64,000 nucleotides of DNA, from NCBI RefSeq assembly GCF_000375365.1, contig NZ_AQXB01000001.1, positions 124,001 through 188,000 of the forward strand. Reading direction: 5' to 3'. This DNA comes from Corynebacterium mastitidis DSM 44356. GTDB lineage: Bacteria > Actinomycetota > Actinomycetes > Mycobacteriales > Mycobacteriaceae. The first letter of the stretch is position 1; every line of letters starts with the position of its first letter. A program made the translations under genes and the position numbers. Of this stretch, positions 1 through 7,831 are shown piece after piece. The notes under the pieces are model-generated. The model was not told the origin of the DNA and did no database searches. It saw only the letters and a program-made list of their open reading frames with translations.

Positions 1-102
1 GAAACCCACGAAGCACATCATCACCAGCACGGCCGGGTTGGCCCGCACCATGCGGCGCCACAGGGTGAGATGAAGCCTGATCACCATGCCCGTCATGCTC
101 AC
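1..102 (-). CDS. ABC transporter permease, N-terminal fragment
   Basis: This is the first 34 codons of a minus-strand gene that runs off the left edge. The start is taken as GTG at 102, whose GTGA overlaps the stop of the ATPase gene at 99-101; an in-frame ATG at 96 is an alternative. The peptide begins with a short basic stretch (IRLHLTLWRRMVRANPAV) followed by a hydrophobic run, as in the cytoplasmic lead-in to the first membrane helix of an ABC exporter permease. Its function as the membrane partner of the adjacent ATPase is inferred from the overlap and the order; the visible part is too short to name a family. Confidence 0.6.
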   Translation of the reverse strand, partial: MSMTGMVIRLHLTLWRRMVRANPAVLVMMCFVGF

Positions 103-875
103 CGCTCCCCTCCCAGCCAGTCCAGGGAGTCGCCGCTGTAGGCGCCGCCCACGGCCTCCACGAAGGCGTCGCTGAGCGAGCGCCCGCCGCGGACCTCCTC
201 CACGGGCCCGGAGGCCTGCACGCGGCCCTTGTTGATGATGGCCACGTGGGTGCACAGGCCCTCCACCAGCTCCATCACGTGGGAGCTGATCACCACGGTT
301 CCCCCGGCGGCGGCGTAGCTGCGCAGGAGGTTCTGGATGGTCCGCCCGGAGACGGGGTCCACGGCCTCCAGGGGCTCGTCCAGGATCAGCACGGCGGGGT
401 TGTGCAGCAGGGCCAGGGCGAGCAGGATCTTCTTGGTCATGCCCGCGGAGTAGTCCACCACCCGCTTGTCCCCGGCCTCCTCCAGGCCCAGGGCCGCCAG
501 CAGCTCACGGCTGCGTTCCTCCACCACGGCGGCGTCCATGCCGCGCAGCCCGCCCACGTAGCTGAGCAGCTCCGGGGCGCTGAGGCGATCGAACACCGGC
601 ACCCCGTCCGCCAGCAGGCCCATCGCCCGCTTCATCTCCAGGGGCTGCTCCCAGGTGTGGTAGCCCGCCACCCAGGTATCGCCCCGGTCCGGGCGCAGGA
701 GCCCCGCCGCCATGGAGATCATGGTGGTCTTTCCCGCGCCGTTGGGCCCCACTATTCCGTAAATGGATCCCCGGGGGATGTCCAGATCAATGTCATTCAC
801 GGCCACCGCGCCGTCAAAGGCCTTGCATAGCCCGCGCACCGCGAGGGCCTGCGTCGTGGGATCGTGGTGAAGCAT
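99..875 (-). CDS. ABC transporter ATP-binding protein
   Basis: A 258-residue ABC ATPase that should power an exporter at the membrane. Walker A GPNGAGKT lies at about 43-50, a divergent signature SAGMTKK near 143-149, and Walker B VLILDEP at 162-168, followed by a switch histidine in SSHVMEL. The signature motif is the looser form found in many actinobacterial two-gene ABC exporters. The gene overlaps the permease start by 4 bases, so the two are probably translated together. The start ATG at 875 has AAGGAC about 12 nt upstream, inside a leader hairpin listed separately. The substrate cannot be read from the sequence. Confidence 0.88.
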   Translation of the reverse strand: MLHHDPTTQALAVRGLCKAFDGAVAVNDIDLDIPRGSIYGIVGPNGAGKTTMISMAAGLLRPDRGDTWVAGYHTWEQPLEMKRAMGLLADGVPVFDRLSAPELLSYVGGLRGMDAAVVEERSRELLAALGLEEAGDKRVVDYSAGMTKKILLALALLHNPAVLILDEPLEAVDPVSGRTIQNLLRSYAAAGGTVVISSHVMELVEGLCTHVAIINKGRVQASGPVEEVRGGRSLSDAFVEAVGGAYSGDSLDWLGGER

Positions 876-877
876 AA

Positions 878-915
878 AAGGGCACGTCCTTTCCCTGAAG
901 AAGTATCGTGCCCTT
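878..915 (-). promoter_or_regulatory. Leader inverted repeat enclosing the ABC ATPase ribosome site
   Basis: A 9-bp perfect inverted repeat, AAGGGCACG and CGTGCCCTT, with 20 nt between the arms, ends 2 nt before the ATPase start codon at 875. The only ribosome-binding-like sequence, AAGGAC, sits at the end of the loop and runs into the proximal arm. It could be an mRNA hairpin limiting translation or an operator dyad for a repressor. Confidence 0.4.
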
Positions 916-955
916 AATCCTATGACCGGAAGGTAAACAAAAGATCACGCCATAT

Positions 956-2074
956 CTATTGTGATTCTCTTTCCTCGGCCGCCAACTGCCCGCAGGCCGC
1001 CGCGATCTCCGAGCCCTTGGTATCGCGCACCGTGCAGGGCACTCCCTGGGCGATCACCCTGCGCACAAACTCCTGCTGGCGGGGCTTGGGCGAGGCGTCC
1101 CACTCCGATCCCGGCGTGGGATTAAGCGGAATCACGTTGACGTGAACCTTGGAGCCGAGGGCGTCGTGCAATTTCTTGCCCAACATATCCGCGCGCCAAT
1201 CCTGATCGTTCTTATCGCGGATAAGGGCGTATTCCACGGACACCCTTCTTCCCGATTTATCAGCGTAATAACGCGCGGCATCCAGAACCTCCGCCACCGG
1301 CCAGCGGTTGTTCACCGGCACCAGGGTGTCGCGCAGCTCGTCGTCCGGTGTGTGCAGGGAGATCGCCAGGGTAACGGACATGTCCTCGTCGGCCAGCTTG
1401 CGAATGGCCGGGGCCAGGCCCACGGTGGAGACCGTGACGTTGCGCTGGGAGATGCCGAAGCCCTCCGGCACCGGGCTGGTGATCTGCCGCACCGCCGAGA
1501 CCACCCGCTTGTAGTTGGCCAGCGGCTCCCCCATGCCCATGAACACCACGTTGGACAGTCGCCCGCCCTCAGCCTCCATCGTGGCCGCGGCGGCCCGCAC
1601 CTGATCCACGATCTCCCCGGTGGAGAGGTTGCGGTCCAGCCCGCCCTGCCCCGTGGCGCAGAACGGGCAGTTCATGCCGCACCCCGCCTGGGAGGAGATG
1701 CACAGGGTGGCGCGGTCCGGGTAGCGCATGAGCACGGACTCCAGCAGCGTGCCGTCGTGCAGCCGCCACAGCGTCTTTTGCGTCTCGCCCTCGTCCGTGG
1801 CCGTCTGCGTCACCGGGCGCATCAGGGGCGGGAAAAGCGCCTCGCGCACCCGCTCGCGGGCCTCGGCCGGGAGGTCCGTCATCGTTCCCGGGTCGGCCTC
1901 GTACCTGCCGTAGTAGTGCCGGGCAATCTGATTCACCCGGAACTTCGGCAGCCCAAGATCCGTGACGGCGGCCACGCGGGCCTCGGCGTCGAGATCGGCA
2001 AAGTGCTTGGGCGGCATGCCGCGCTTGGGCGCGGCGAACTGGAGCTTGATTGGTTCAGCCATGATGGGCACCAT
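956..2074 (-). CDS. rlmN: 23S rRNA (adenine2503-C2)/tRNA methyltransferase RlmN
   Basis: A radical-SAM enzyme of 372 residues that methylates C2 of A2503 in 23S rRNA and A37 of some tRNAs. The cluster cysteines are C132, C136 and C139 in CGMNCPFC. C125, seven residues upstream, and C361 in the terminal AACGQL segment match the positions of the two accessory and methyl-carrying cysteines of E. coli RlmN. The chosen ATG at 2074 has GAGG 7 nt upstream; a second in-frame ATG at 2062 is possible. The length fits the family. It is divergent from the LapA-like gene and stands alone on its strand here. Confidence 0.95.
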   Translation of the reverse strand: MVPIMAEPIKLQFAAPKRGMPPKHFADLDAEARVAAVTDLGLPKFRVNQIARHYYGRYEADPGTMTDLPAEARERVREALFPPLMRPVTQTATDEGETQKTLWRLHDGTLLESVLMRYPDRATLCISSQAGCGMNCPFCATGQGGLDRNLSTGEIVDQVRAAAATMEAEGGRLSNVVFMGMGEPLANYKRVVSAVRQITSPVPEGFGISQRNVTVSTVGLAPAIRKLADEDMSVTLAISLHTPDDELRDTLVPVNNRWPVAEVLDAARYYADKSGRRVSVEYALIRDKNDQDWRADMLGKKLHDALGSKVHVNVIPLNPTPGSEWDASPKPRQQEFVRRVIAQGVPCTVRDTKGSEIAAACGQLAAEERESQ

Positions 2075-2156
2075 TGTTCCACCTCGGGGACGGTGAATCT
2101 AATCCTGCGCCACCCCCTGTGGACCGCGCGGCACCGGGCACGATTGAATAGAGGGC

Positions 2157-2519
2157 ATGACTACACCGAATGATCCCACGGCACGCGGCGACCTTGCCGA
2201 CCCCACCTCCCCCGCAGCGGGCACGGAGCCGACGCCCGCGCCGGAGGCGTCGCGACGCACCGGCTCGAAGCCGCAGCGCACCTTCGCCGCCACCACCTGG
2301 GCCGCCCTCATCGTCGGGGCCCTGCTGCTGATCCTGCTGCTCGTGTTCATCATGCAGAACCAGCAATCCGTGGAGCTGACGCTCTTCGCCTGGAAGTTCA
2401 GCTTCCCCGCCGGGGTGGGCTTCCTCCTCGCCGCCATCGCGGGCGCCCTCATCATGGCCCTGGTGGGCGGGGTGAGGATGCTGGAGCTGCGCCGCCTGGC
2501 AAAGAAGAACTCCCGCTAG
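2157..2519 (+). CDS. LapA/DUF1049-type small membrane protein
   Basis: A 120-residue protein with a Pro/Thr/Ala-rich cytoplasmic N-terminus (about 1-45), then two hydrophobic helices at roughly 47-66 and 82-103 joined by the QNQQSVELTLFAWKFSFPAG linker typical of LapA/DUF1049 proteins, and a basic tail. In E. coli LapA helps assemble lipopolysaccharide; in Gram-positives the family has no firm role. The ATG at 2157 follows AGAGGG. Its TAG shares the CTAG at 2516-2519 with the stop of convergent cdsA. Confidence 0.8.
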   Translation: MTTPNDPTARGDLADPTSPAAGTEPTPAPEASRRTGSKPQRTFAATTWAALIVGALLLILLLVFIMQNQQSVELTLFAWKFSFPAGVGFLLAAIAGALIMALVGGVRMLELRRLAKKNSR

Positions 2520-3394
2520 GACAGCCCCTGGGTGACCAGGCTGAGCAGCAGCCAGGTCACCATCGCCGCGGGCAACAGCCCGTCGAGCCGGTCCATCATG
2601 CCGCCGTGCCCCGGCAGCATGCCGGACATGTCCTTGATGCCGAGGTCTCGCTTGAACTGGGACTCCACGAGGTCGCCCAGGGTGGCGCACACCGCCATGA
2701 GCAGGCCCATGGCCACGCCCAGCCACCACGGCTGGTTGAGCAGCAGCACCACGCAGGCCAGGCCCACCCCCGCGCCGCCCAGCAGGGAACCCGCGAAGCC
2801 CTCCCAGGACTTCTTGGGGCTCACCGCCGGGGCCATCGGGTGCGAACCGAAGAACACCCCGGCGACGTACCCGCCGGTATCCGAGGCCACCACGCACGCC
2901 ACGAAGGTGACGATGAACAGCGGGGCCGCCGCCACGTCGGACTCGATGCGGGAGATGAGCGCGGCGAAGGCCCCGAACATGGGTATCCAGGTGAGCACGA
3001 ACAGCGAGATCGCCACGTCCCGCACGTAGTTGCGCGCCCGCACGCTATCCACCTGGACAAAGAGCCTGCCGTACATGACCACCAGGGCCACCGCCACGTA
3101 GGCGGCCGCCATGCCGCCCACCCCCCACGGCCAGGTGAGCCACACCAGGAACTGGCCGCCCACGAGGAGCACCAGGCGGCTAATCACGTAGTCCGCCTCC
3201 ATGAGACGCGTGCTGACCTCCCAGGTGCCCAGGCCCACCGCCGCGCTCACCAGGAGGTACCAGCCGAGCGGGCCGAGGAGCACCCCGGCGATGACCAGGG
3301 CCCCCAGCCCCACACCCACGCCCACCGCTACCGGCAGGTTGCGCCCTGCGCTGTTCTTCGGCTTGAATCGCTCGGCGCTGCGGGTGACGCCCAC
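2516..3394 (-). CDS. cdsA: Phosphatidate cytidylyltransferase
   Basis: CdsA makes CDP-diacylglycerol from CTP and phosphatidic acid, the branch point to phosphatidylinositol, phosphatidylglycerol and cardiolipin. The 292-residue protein has about eight membrane helices. The family signature sits at residues 245-271 and contains KRDLGIKD followed by PGHGGMMDRLD; SDTGGYVAG at 171-179 and SPKKSWEG at 192-199 are also conserved. The start is GTG at 3394 with AAGGAG 6 nt upstream. It follows frr by 40 nt in the pyrH-frr-cdsA group. Confidence 0.95.
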   Translation of the reverse strand: MGVTRSAERFKPKNSAGRNLPVAVGVGVGLGALVIAGVLLGPLGWYLLVSAAVGLGTWEVSTRLMEADYVISRLVLLVGGQFLVWLTWPWGVGGMAAAYVAVALVVMYGRLFVQVDSVRARNYVRDVAISLFVLTWIPMFGAFAALISRIESDVAAAPLFIVTFVACVVASDTGGYVAGVFFGSHPMAPAVSPKKSWEGFAGSLLGGAGVGLACVVLLLNQPWWLGVAMGLLMAVCATLGDLVESQFKRDLGIKDMSGMLPGHGGMMDRLDGLLPAAMVTWLLLSLVTQGLS

Positions 3395-3434
3395 AATGTG
3401 CTCCTTTCGGCTGGGGTGATAACGATCGAGGGCG

Positions 3435-3992
3435 CTAGACCTCCATCAACTCCGTCTCCTTGTTGGATACCACCTCGTCCACCTTGGCCACGTACTCCTG
3501 GGTGGTCTTATCCAGCTCCTTCTCCGCCGCGATCACCTCGTCCTCGCCGGCGTCGCCGTCCTTCTGCAACTTCTTGAGCTGCTCCATGCCCTTGCGGCGC
3601 ACGTTGCGAATGGCGATCTTGCCGTCCTCGCCCTTGGACTTGGCGAGCTTAACCATCTCCTTGCGGCGCTCCTCCGTGAGCTGCGGCACCGTCACGCGCA
3701 GCACGTGGCCGTCGTTGGTGGGGTTCACGCCCAGGTCGGAGTTGCGGATGGCGTCCTCGATCTCCCCCATGATGGAGGGCTCGTAGGGCTTGATGAGCAG
3801 CATGCGCGGCTCCGGTACGGAGATGGAGGCCATCTGCGTGATGGGGGTGGGCACCCCGTAGTACTCCGCGATCACGCCGTTAAACATGGAGGGGTTGGCG
3901 CGCCCCGTGCGGATGGTGGTGAGGTCCTCGCGGGTGTGCTCCACCGTGTTGCCCATGCGCTCTTCGGCTTCCATCAAAATCTCGTCGATCAT
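3435..3992 (-). CDS. frr: Ribosome recycling factor
   Basis: A 185-residue cytoplasmic factor that, with EF-G, splits the post-termination ribosome. The N-terminal helix carries [12 protein letters not shown], the C-terminal part the [19 protein letters not shown] segment around residues 119-135, both hallmarks of RRF. Length equals the family norm. The ATG at 3992 follows GGAGGAG about 10 nt upstream. It lies between pyrH (125 nt gap containing hairpins at 4059-4072 and about 4090-4112) and cdsA, the standard arrangement. Confidence 0.97.
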   Translation of the reverse strand: MIDEILMEAEERMGNTVEHTREDLTTIRTGRANPSMFNGVIAEYYGVPTPITQMASISVPEPRMLLIKPYEPSIMGEIEDAIRNSDLGVNPTNDGHVLRVTVPQLTEERRKEMVKLAKSKGEDGKIAIRNVRRKGMEQLKKLQKDGDAGEDEVIAAEKELDKTTQEYVAKVDEVVSNKETELMEV

Positions 3993-4058
3993 GCTCTTGT
4001 CACTCCTCCGCCACTCATGCGTGGCCGCTTATGCGTAAATTAAGGTAAAAATGCTGCC

Positions 4059-4072
4059 GGCCCCTTGGGGCC
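4059..4072 (-). terminator. GC-rich hairpin between pyrH and frr
   Basis: GGCCCC and GGGGCC form a perfect 6-bp stem with a 2-nt spacer. On the minus strand a run of five T follows about 9 nt after the stem. It could be a weak terminator or attenuator after pyrH, since frr has its own ribosome site just beyond it. Confidence 0.4.
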
Positions 4073-4142
4073 TTAATGTAGCAGGAGCGAGGCGTCCCCG
4101 AGGGACGACGCCCCGCCTCCCGCGCGCCACCAGGCTTCGCGG

Positions 4143-4877
4143 CTAGGACTTCACCAGCGTGCCGATGCGCTGCCCCGCCACCGCGCGGGCGATGTTGCCC
4201 TCGGTGAGCAGGTTAAAGACCAGGATCGGCATGTCGTTATCCATGCACAGGCTAAAGGCCGTGGCGTCCGCCACCTTGAGGTTCTTCTCGATGACCTCGC
4301 GCGGGGTGATCTGGTCGTAGAGGGTGGCCTCGGGGTTGGTGCGCGGGTCGTCCGAGTACACGCCGTCCACCGCCTTGGCCATGAGCAACACCTCGCAGCC
4401 GATCTCCAGGGCGCGCTGCGCGGCGGTGGTGTCCGTGGAAAAGTACGGCATGCCCATGCCCGCGCCGAAGATCACCACGCGCCCCTTCTCCAGGTGGCGG
4501 GCGGCCCGCAGCGGCAGGTAGGGCTCGGAGATCTGCGCCATGTTGATGGCGGTCTGCACGCGGCACTCCACGCCCTCCTGCAGGAGGAAGTCCTGCAGGG
4601 CCAGGCAGTTCATCACGGTGCCCAGCATGCCCATGTAGTCCGAGCGCGCCCGGTCCATGCCGCGCTGCTGAAGCTGCGCGCCCCGGAAGAAGTTGCCCCC
4701 GCCGATGACCACCGCGATCTCGGCCCCCGTGCTGGCCACCTCCGCGATCTGCCGCGCGACGTTTTCCACCACGTCGGGGTCGATGCCCACCTGGCCCCCG
4801 CCAAACATCTCCCCGCCAAGCTTCAGCATGACGCGGCGGTATCCTTCGCTTCTGGCGCTATCCTGCTCAGAGGTCAC
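4143..4877 (-). CDS. pyrH: UMP kinase
   Basis: A 244-residue amino-acid-kinase-fold enzyme that phosphorylates UMP to UDP. Visible motifs are the LKLGGE phosphate-binding strand near residue 18, GGGNFFRG near 60, and [13 protein letters not shown] in the uridine and ATP region. The start is GTG at 4877 with AAGGAG 7 nt upstream. A TAGACT -10 box lies at 4926-4931. It heads the pyrH-frr-cdsA group, downstream of the strong tsf terminator, so it is probably transcribed on its own promoter. Confidence 0.96.
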   Translation of the reverse strand: MTSEQDSARSEGYRRVMLKLGGEMFGGGQVGIDPDVVENVARQIAEVASTGAEIAVVIGGGNFFRGAQLQQRGMDRARSDYMGMLGTVMNCLALQDFLLQEGVECRVQTAINMAQISEPYLPLRAARHLEKGRVVIFGAGMGMPYFSTDTTAAQRALEIGCEVLLMAKAVDGVYSDDPRTNPEATLYDQITPREVIEKNLKVADATAFSLCMDNDMPILVFNLLTEGNIARAVAGQRIGTLVKS

Positions 4878-4925
4878 CGGGCAACTCCTTCTTTAGTACG
4901 TGTGCGGCTGGCTCGTCTCCGGCCT

Positions 4926-4931
4926 AGTCTA
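4926..4931 (-). promoter_or_regulatory. Putative -10 box for pyrH
   Basis: TAGACT on the minus strand fits the corynebacterial TANANT -10 consensus and lies 48 nt before the pyrH GTG. No convincing -35 hexamer is visible. The position just downstream of the tsf terminator supports an independent pyrH promoter. Confidence 0.45.
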
Positions 4932-5027
4932 CCGTGCGCCCCGGCGATCGCCCCGCTGCGGCACAGGCCCGGGGTGATCCGCGGTGCACACGCCGGGCGC
5001 ATAGCGGGCGGGCGCGCGGCGGACAGC

Positions 5028-5067
5028 AAAAACCCGCGCCGCATCCTTCACGGATGCCGCGCGGGTT
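5028..5067 (-). terminator. Rho-independent terminator of rpsB-tsf
   Basis: On the minus strand a 14-bp stem with one mismatch (CCCGCGCGGCATCC pairing with the arm at 5033-5046), a 4-nt loop and a run of five T form a strong terminator about 40 nt after the tsf stop. Confidence 0.85.
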
Positions 5068-5108
5068 TGCCCGGGTATCCCCGGGTACGTCTCGGCGTGC
5101 GCCGGTGG

Positions 5109-5927
5109 CTACTGCTGGCCCACCTCAAAGCGGGCGAAGCCGGTCACGGTGATGCCGGCCTCCTTGGCCACGTCGCCCACGGACTTCTTGCCGTCCGCCA
5201 CGGAGGCCTGCTCCAGCAGCACGACGTCCTTGTAGAAGCCGTTGAGGCGGCCCTCCACGATCTTCGGGATGGCCTGCTCCGGCTTGCCCTCCTCGCGGGT
5301 GATCTGCTCGGCGATGGAGCGCTCCTTCTCCACGACCTCGGCCGGGACGGACTCGCGGTTGAGGTAACGCGCCTTCAGCGCCGCCACCTGCATGGCCACC
5401 GCGTGGGCGGCCTTCTCGTCCTCGCCCTCGTAGGCCACCAGCACGCCCACGGCCGGGGGCAGGTCGGCGGAGCGCTGGTGCAGGTACACGGAGGTCTTCT
5501 CGGCGTCCAGGGTGACCGCGCGGCGCAGCTCCAGCTTCTCGCCGATCTTCGCGGACAGCTCCTGCAGCACCTCGGAGGCGGGCTTGCCGTCCACGTCGGC
5601 GGCGGCCAGCTCCTCGGCGGAGTTCGCCTTCACCGCGGCGGCGGCGTCTGCGATCTTCGCGGCGAGCTCCTTGAACTCGGCGTTCTTGGCAACGAAGTCC
5701 GTCTCGGAGTTGACCTCGATCATGGTGTTGCCGGAGACGGCGATCAGGCCCTCAAGCGCGTTGCGCTCGGCGCGCTTTCCGACGTCCTTGGCGCCCTTGA
5801 TGCGCAGGTTCTCCACGGCCTTCTCGAAGTCGCCGTCGGTCTCGTCGAGAGCCTTCTTGCAGTCGAGCATCCCGGAGCCGGTGATCTCGCGCAGCTTCTT
5901 CACGTCAGCAGCAGTGTAGTTCGCCAT
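5109..5927 (-). CDS. tsf: Elongation factor Ts
   Basis: EF-Ts exchanges GDP for GTP on EF-Tu. The 272-residue protein starts with a UBA-like domain ([19 protein letters not shown], residues 9-27) and contains the core motif SETDFVAKN near residue 74. The ATG at 5927 has AAGGAGG about 12 nt upstream. It is the second gene of the rpsB-tsf operon, separated from rpsB by 194 nt that include a long inverted repeat, and ends before a strong terminator. Confidence 0.97.
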   Translation of the reverse strand: MANYTAADVKKLREITGSGMLDCKKALDETDGDFEKAVENLRIKGAKDVGKRAERNALEGLIAVSGNTMIEVNSETDFVAKNAEFKELAAKIADAAAAVKANSAEELAAADVDGKPASEVLQELSAKIGEKLELRRAVTLDAEKTSVYLHQRSADLPPAVGVLVAYEGEDEKAAHAVAMQVAALKARYLNRESVPAEVVEKERSIAEQITREEGKPEQAIPKIVEGRLNGFYKDVVLLEQASVADGKKSVGDVAKEAGITVTGFARFEVGQQ

Positions 5928-6043
5928 TGTTGGGGCGATCCTCCTTGTGTAGAAACGGTTACCGTTGAAAATCGTAGCCGAGAAACGGCCTCGCCGTGGG
6001 CTACGGTTCCCCAGCGGCGTGATAGGGGGAAACTAAAGCGATA

Positions 6044-6089
6044 GGCCCTCGCGTGCGCCACCGATACAACCGGCGTTCACCCGAGGGCC
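6044..6089 (-). other. Inverted repeat between rpsB and tsf
   Basis: GGCCCTCG at 6044-6051 and CGAGGGCC at 6082-6089 form an 8-bp stem; inside it GTGCGCC and GGCGTTCAC can extend the pairing. On the minus strand it lies 33 nt after the rpsB stop and 117 nt before tsf. No T run follows, so it may be an mRNA processing or partial attenuation element. Confidence 0.45.
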
Positions 6090-6121
6090 TTACGCTTGAG
6101 CGGGCTGAGCACCCGGAGGGG

Positions 6122-6925
6122 TTAGGCCTCCTTGGATGCCTCGGCGGCGTCGGCCTCCTGGGCCTTCTGCGCGTCCTGGGCTTCCTTCTCCTGGGTGTCG
6201 CCAGCGGCCTCCTTGGCGGCGGCGAGCTGACGCTCCTCGCGGGACTTCTTGCCCTCGATGACCGCCTCGCCCACCACGTGGGTGAGGATGTTCACGGAGC
6301 GGATGGCGTCGTCGTTGCCCGGGATCGGGTAGGCCACGTCGTCGGGGTCGCAGTTGGTGTCCAGGATGGCCACCACCGGGATGTTGAGCTTGTGCGCCTC
6401 GTGAACGGCGATGTGCTCCTTGTTGGTGTCCACGATCCACAGGGCCGAGGGCACCTTGGTCATCTCAGAGATGCCGCCCAGCACGCGCTCCAGCTTGACG
6501 CGCTCGCGGGTGAGCATGAGGGCTTCCTTCTTGGTGCGGCCCTTGTAGCCGTCCTCGGCCGCGTCCATCGCCTGCAGCTCCTTCATGCGGGCGAGGCGCT
6601 TGGAGACGGTCTGGAAGTTGGTCAGCATGCCGCCGAGCCAGCGGTGGTTCACGTAGGGCATGCCCACGCGCTCCGCCTCGGTCTGGATGGCCTCCTGAGC
6701 CTGCTTCTTGGTGCCCACGAAGAGGATGTTGCCGCCGTGCGCGACGGTCTCCTTGATGAACTCGTAGGCCTCATCGATGTAGGTCAGCGTCTGCTGCAGA
6801 TCGATGATGTAGATGCCGTTGCGATCGGTGAAGATGAAGCGACGCATCTTCGGGTTCCAGCGACGAGTCTGGTGCCCGAAGTGGACGCCAGCATCGAGAA
6901 GCTCGCGCATGGTCACGACTGCCAT
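6122..6925 (-). CDS. rpsB: 30S ribosomal protein S2
   Basis: S2 is a 30S protein required for S1 and mRNA binding. The 267-residue product begins [19 protein letters not shown], an S2 hallmark, and contains the [15 protein letters not shown] and [10 protein letters not shown] segments. The last 40 residues are an Ala/Glu/Lys-rich extension common in actinobacterial S2. The start ATG at 6925 follows AAAGGGAG. Transcription probably begins about 190 nt upstream (promoter at 7127-7155), giving a structured leader. Confidence 0.97.
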   Translation of the reverse strand: MAVVTMRELLDAGVHFGHQTRRWNPKMRRFIFTDRNGIYIIDLQQTLTYIDEAYEFIKETVAHGGNILFVGTKKQAQEAIQTEAERVGMPYVNHRWLGGMLTNFQTVSKRLARMKELQAMDAAEDGYKGRTKKEALMLTRERVKLERVLGGISEMTKVPSALWIVDTNKEHIAVHEAHKLNIPVVAILDTNCDPDDVAYPIPGNDDAIRSVNILTHVVGEAVIEGKKSREERQLAAAKEAAGDTQEKEAQDAQKAQEADAAEASKEA

Positions 6926-7126
6926 GGTGTGCTCCCTTTCTTGTTATGGTCTTTCGGTTTTAAAAGTGCAACAGGTTTTGTGTTTTTGTCCTGCGCCCTG
7001 GCGGCATAGCACCGCGCCTTCCAACACCCGAGCCTGTGGGATCGGGACCGCGTCGGAGGCACCGCATATGCCGCGCGTAGTCAGCGGCCCGGGCGTAAAA
7101 CACGCCCAGACACACTGCTGGGAGCA

Positions 7127-7155
7127 AGCATATAGCCTTCCACCCCCGGCTTCAA
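7127..7155 (-). promoter_or_regulatory. rpsB: Putative rpsB promoter
   Basis: On the minus strand TTGAAG (7150-7155) and TATGCT (7127-7132) are separated by exactly 17 bp. TTGAAG matches TTGACA at four of six positions, and TATGCT fits TANNNT. The implied transcript has a leader of about 190 nt before rpsB. Confidence 0.55.
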
Positions 7156-7169
7156 ACCGCGGCGGGGGC

Positions 7170-7178
7170 TTATCCACA
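7170..7178 (+). other. Perfect DnaA-box sequence
   Basis: TTATCCACA equals the DnaA-box consensus. CCATCCACA at 7208-7216 differs at two positions. The site lies upstream of the rpsB promoter and the M23 gene. Whether DnaA binds here is untested. Confidence 0.4.
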
Positions 7179-7270
7179 GGTAAACACCACCTTTCACATT
7201 CACACCACCATCCACAGGCCGGGGAGATCGACCTCGCGGAACCGGCGGCGCGCCGCGCAGAGTTGTTCCC

Positions 7271-7831
7271 ATGAACACCCGCAACCGCCTCCCCCTCGCC
7301 GCGCTCGTAGTCCTGATCGCCCTCATTGCCCTAGCCTCGGTGCTCTTTCTGGCGCCGCCGACCCACGCCTGGGTCTCCCCCGCCACGGGCACGCCCGCGC
7401 CCGGCGCCGTGCTTCGGCCCTTCGATCCCCCGTCGCGCGACTGGCTGCCCGGCCACCGCGGCGTGGACCTGCACGCCCCGCCGGGGACCCCGATCCGCGC
7501 CGCCGGGCGCGGGACCGTGACGTTCGCGGGCGCGGTGGCGGGCAGCCCCACCGTCTCCCTCGAACACGGGGAGGGAATACTCACCACGTACCAGCCGGTC
7601 CTCCCCCGCGTGAGCGCGGGGGACGCCGTGGAGGAGGGACAGATAATAGGGGTGCTGGCCGAGGCACCCGCCTCCCACCACCAGCCGGGCACCGGGCTGC
7701 ACTGGGGAGCGCGCCCCCTGCCGGACAAGGACCGCTACCTCAACCCGCTGCTCCTGCTGCCCGCCCCGGCGATCCGGCTCAAGCCCGTGGATGCGCCTGC
7801 TCGTAGACCTTCCGCAGGCGGCTGGCGCTGA
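7271..7831 (+). CDS. Exported M23-family peptidase-like protein
   Basis: A 186-residue protein with an N-terminal hydrophobic segment (about 8-28), a signal peptide or anchor, then a LytM/M23 domain expected to act on peptidoglycan. H62 and D66 in HRGVDL and H144 in GLHWGAR match the three zinc ligands. The first histidine of the usual HxH motif is replaced by G142, so hydrolysis may be impaired; my recollection is that mycobacterial relatives at this locus also vary there. The ATG at 7271 is the first in frame. The 3' end overlaps convergent xerC by 53 bp. The rpsB-M23-xerC order is conserved in Corynebacteriales. Confidence 0.85.
   Translation: MNTRNRLPLAALVVLIALIALASVLFLAPPTHAWVSPATGTPAPGAVLRPFDPPSRDWLPGHRGVDLHAPPGTPIRAAGRGTVTFAGAVAGSPTVSLEHGEGILTTYQPVLPRVSAGDAVEEGQIIGVLAEAPASHHQPGTGLHWGARPLPDKDRYLNPLLLLPAPAIRLKPVDAPARRPSAGGWR

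Larger units (their letters stand above)
6926..7270. other. Divergent intergenic region rpsB / M23 gene
   Basis: This 345-nt stretch holds no convincing gene. It contains, toward rpsB, a promoter-like pair at 7127-7155 and a leader with the hairpin arms GGGCGT (7091-7096) and ACGCCC (7102-7107). Toward the M23 gene it holds a perfect DnaA-box sequence TTATCCACA at 7170-7178 and a second near-match ending at 7216. No promoter for the M23 gene could be fixed. Confidence 0.6.

Noticed and set aside
5069..5088. CCCGGGTATCCCCGGGTA near the tsf terminator as an operator
   Set aside because: It is a short GC-rich near-repeat next to the terminator stem without relation to a promoter.
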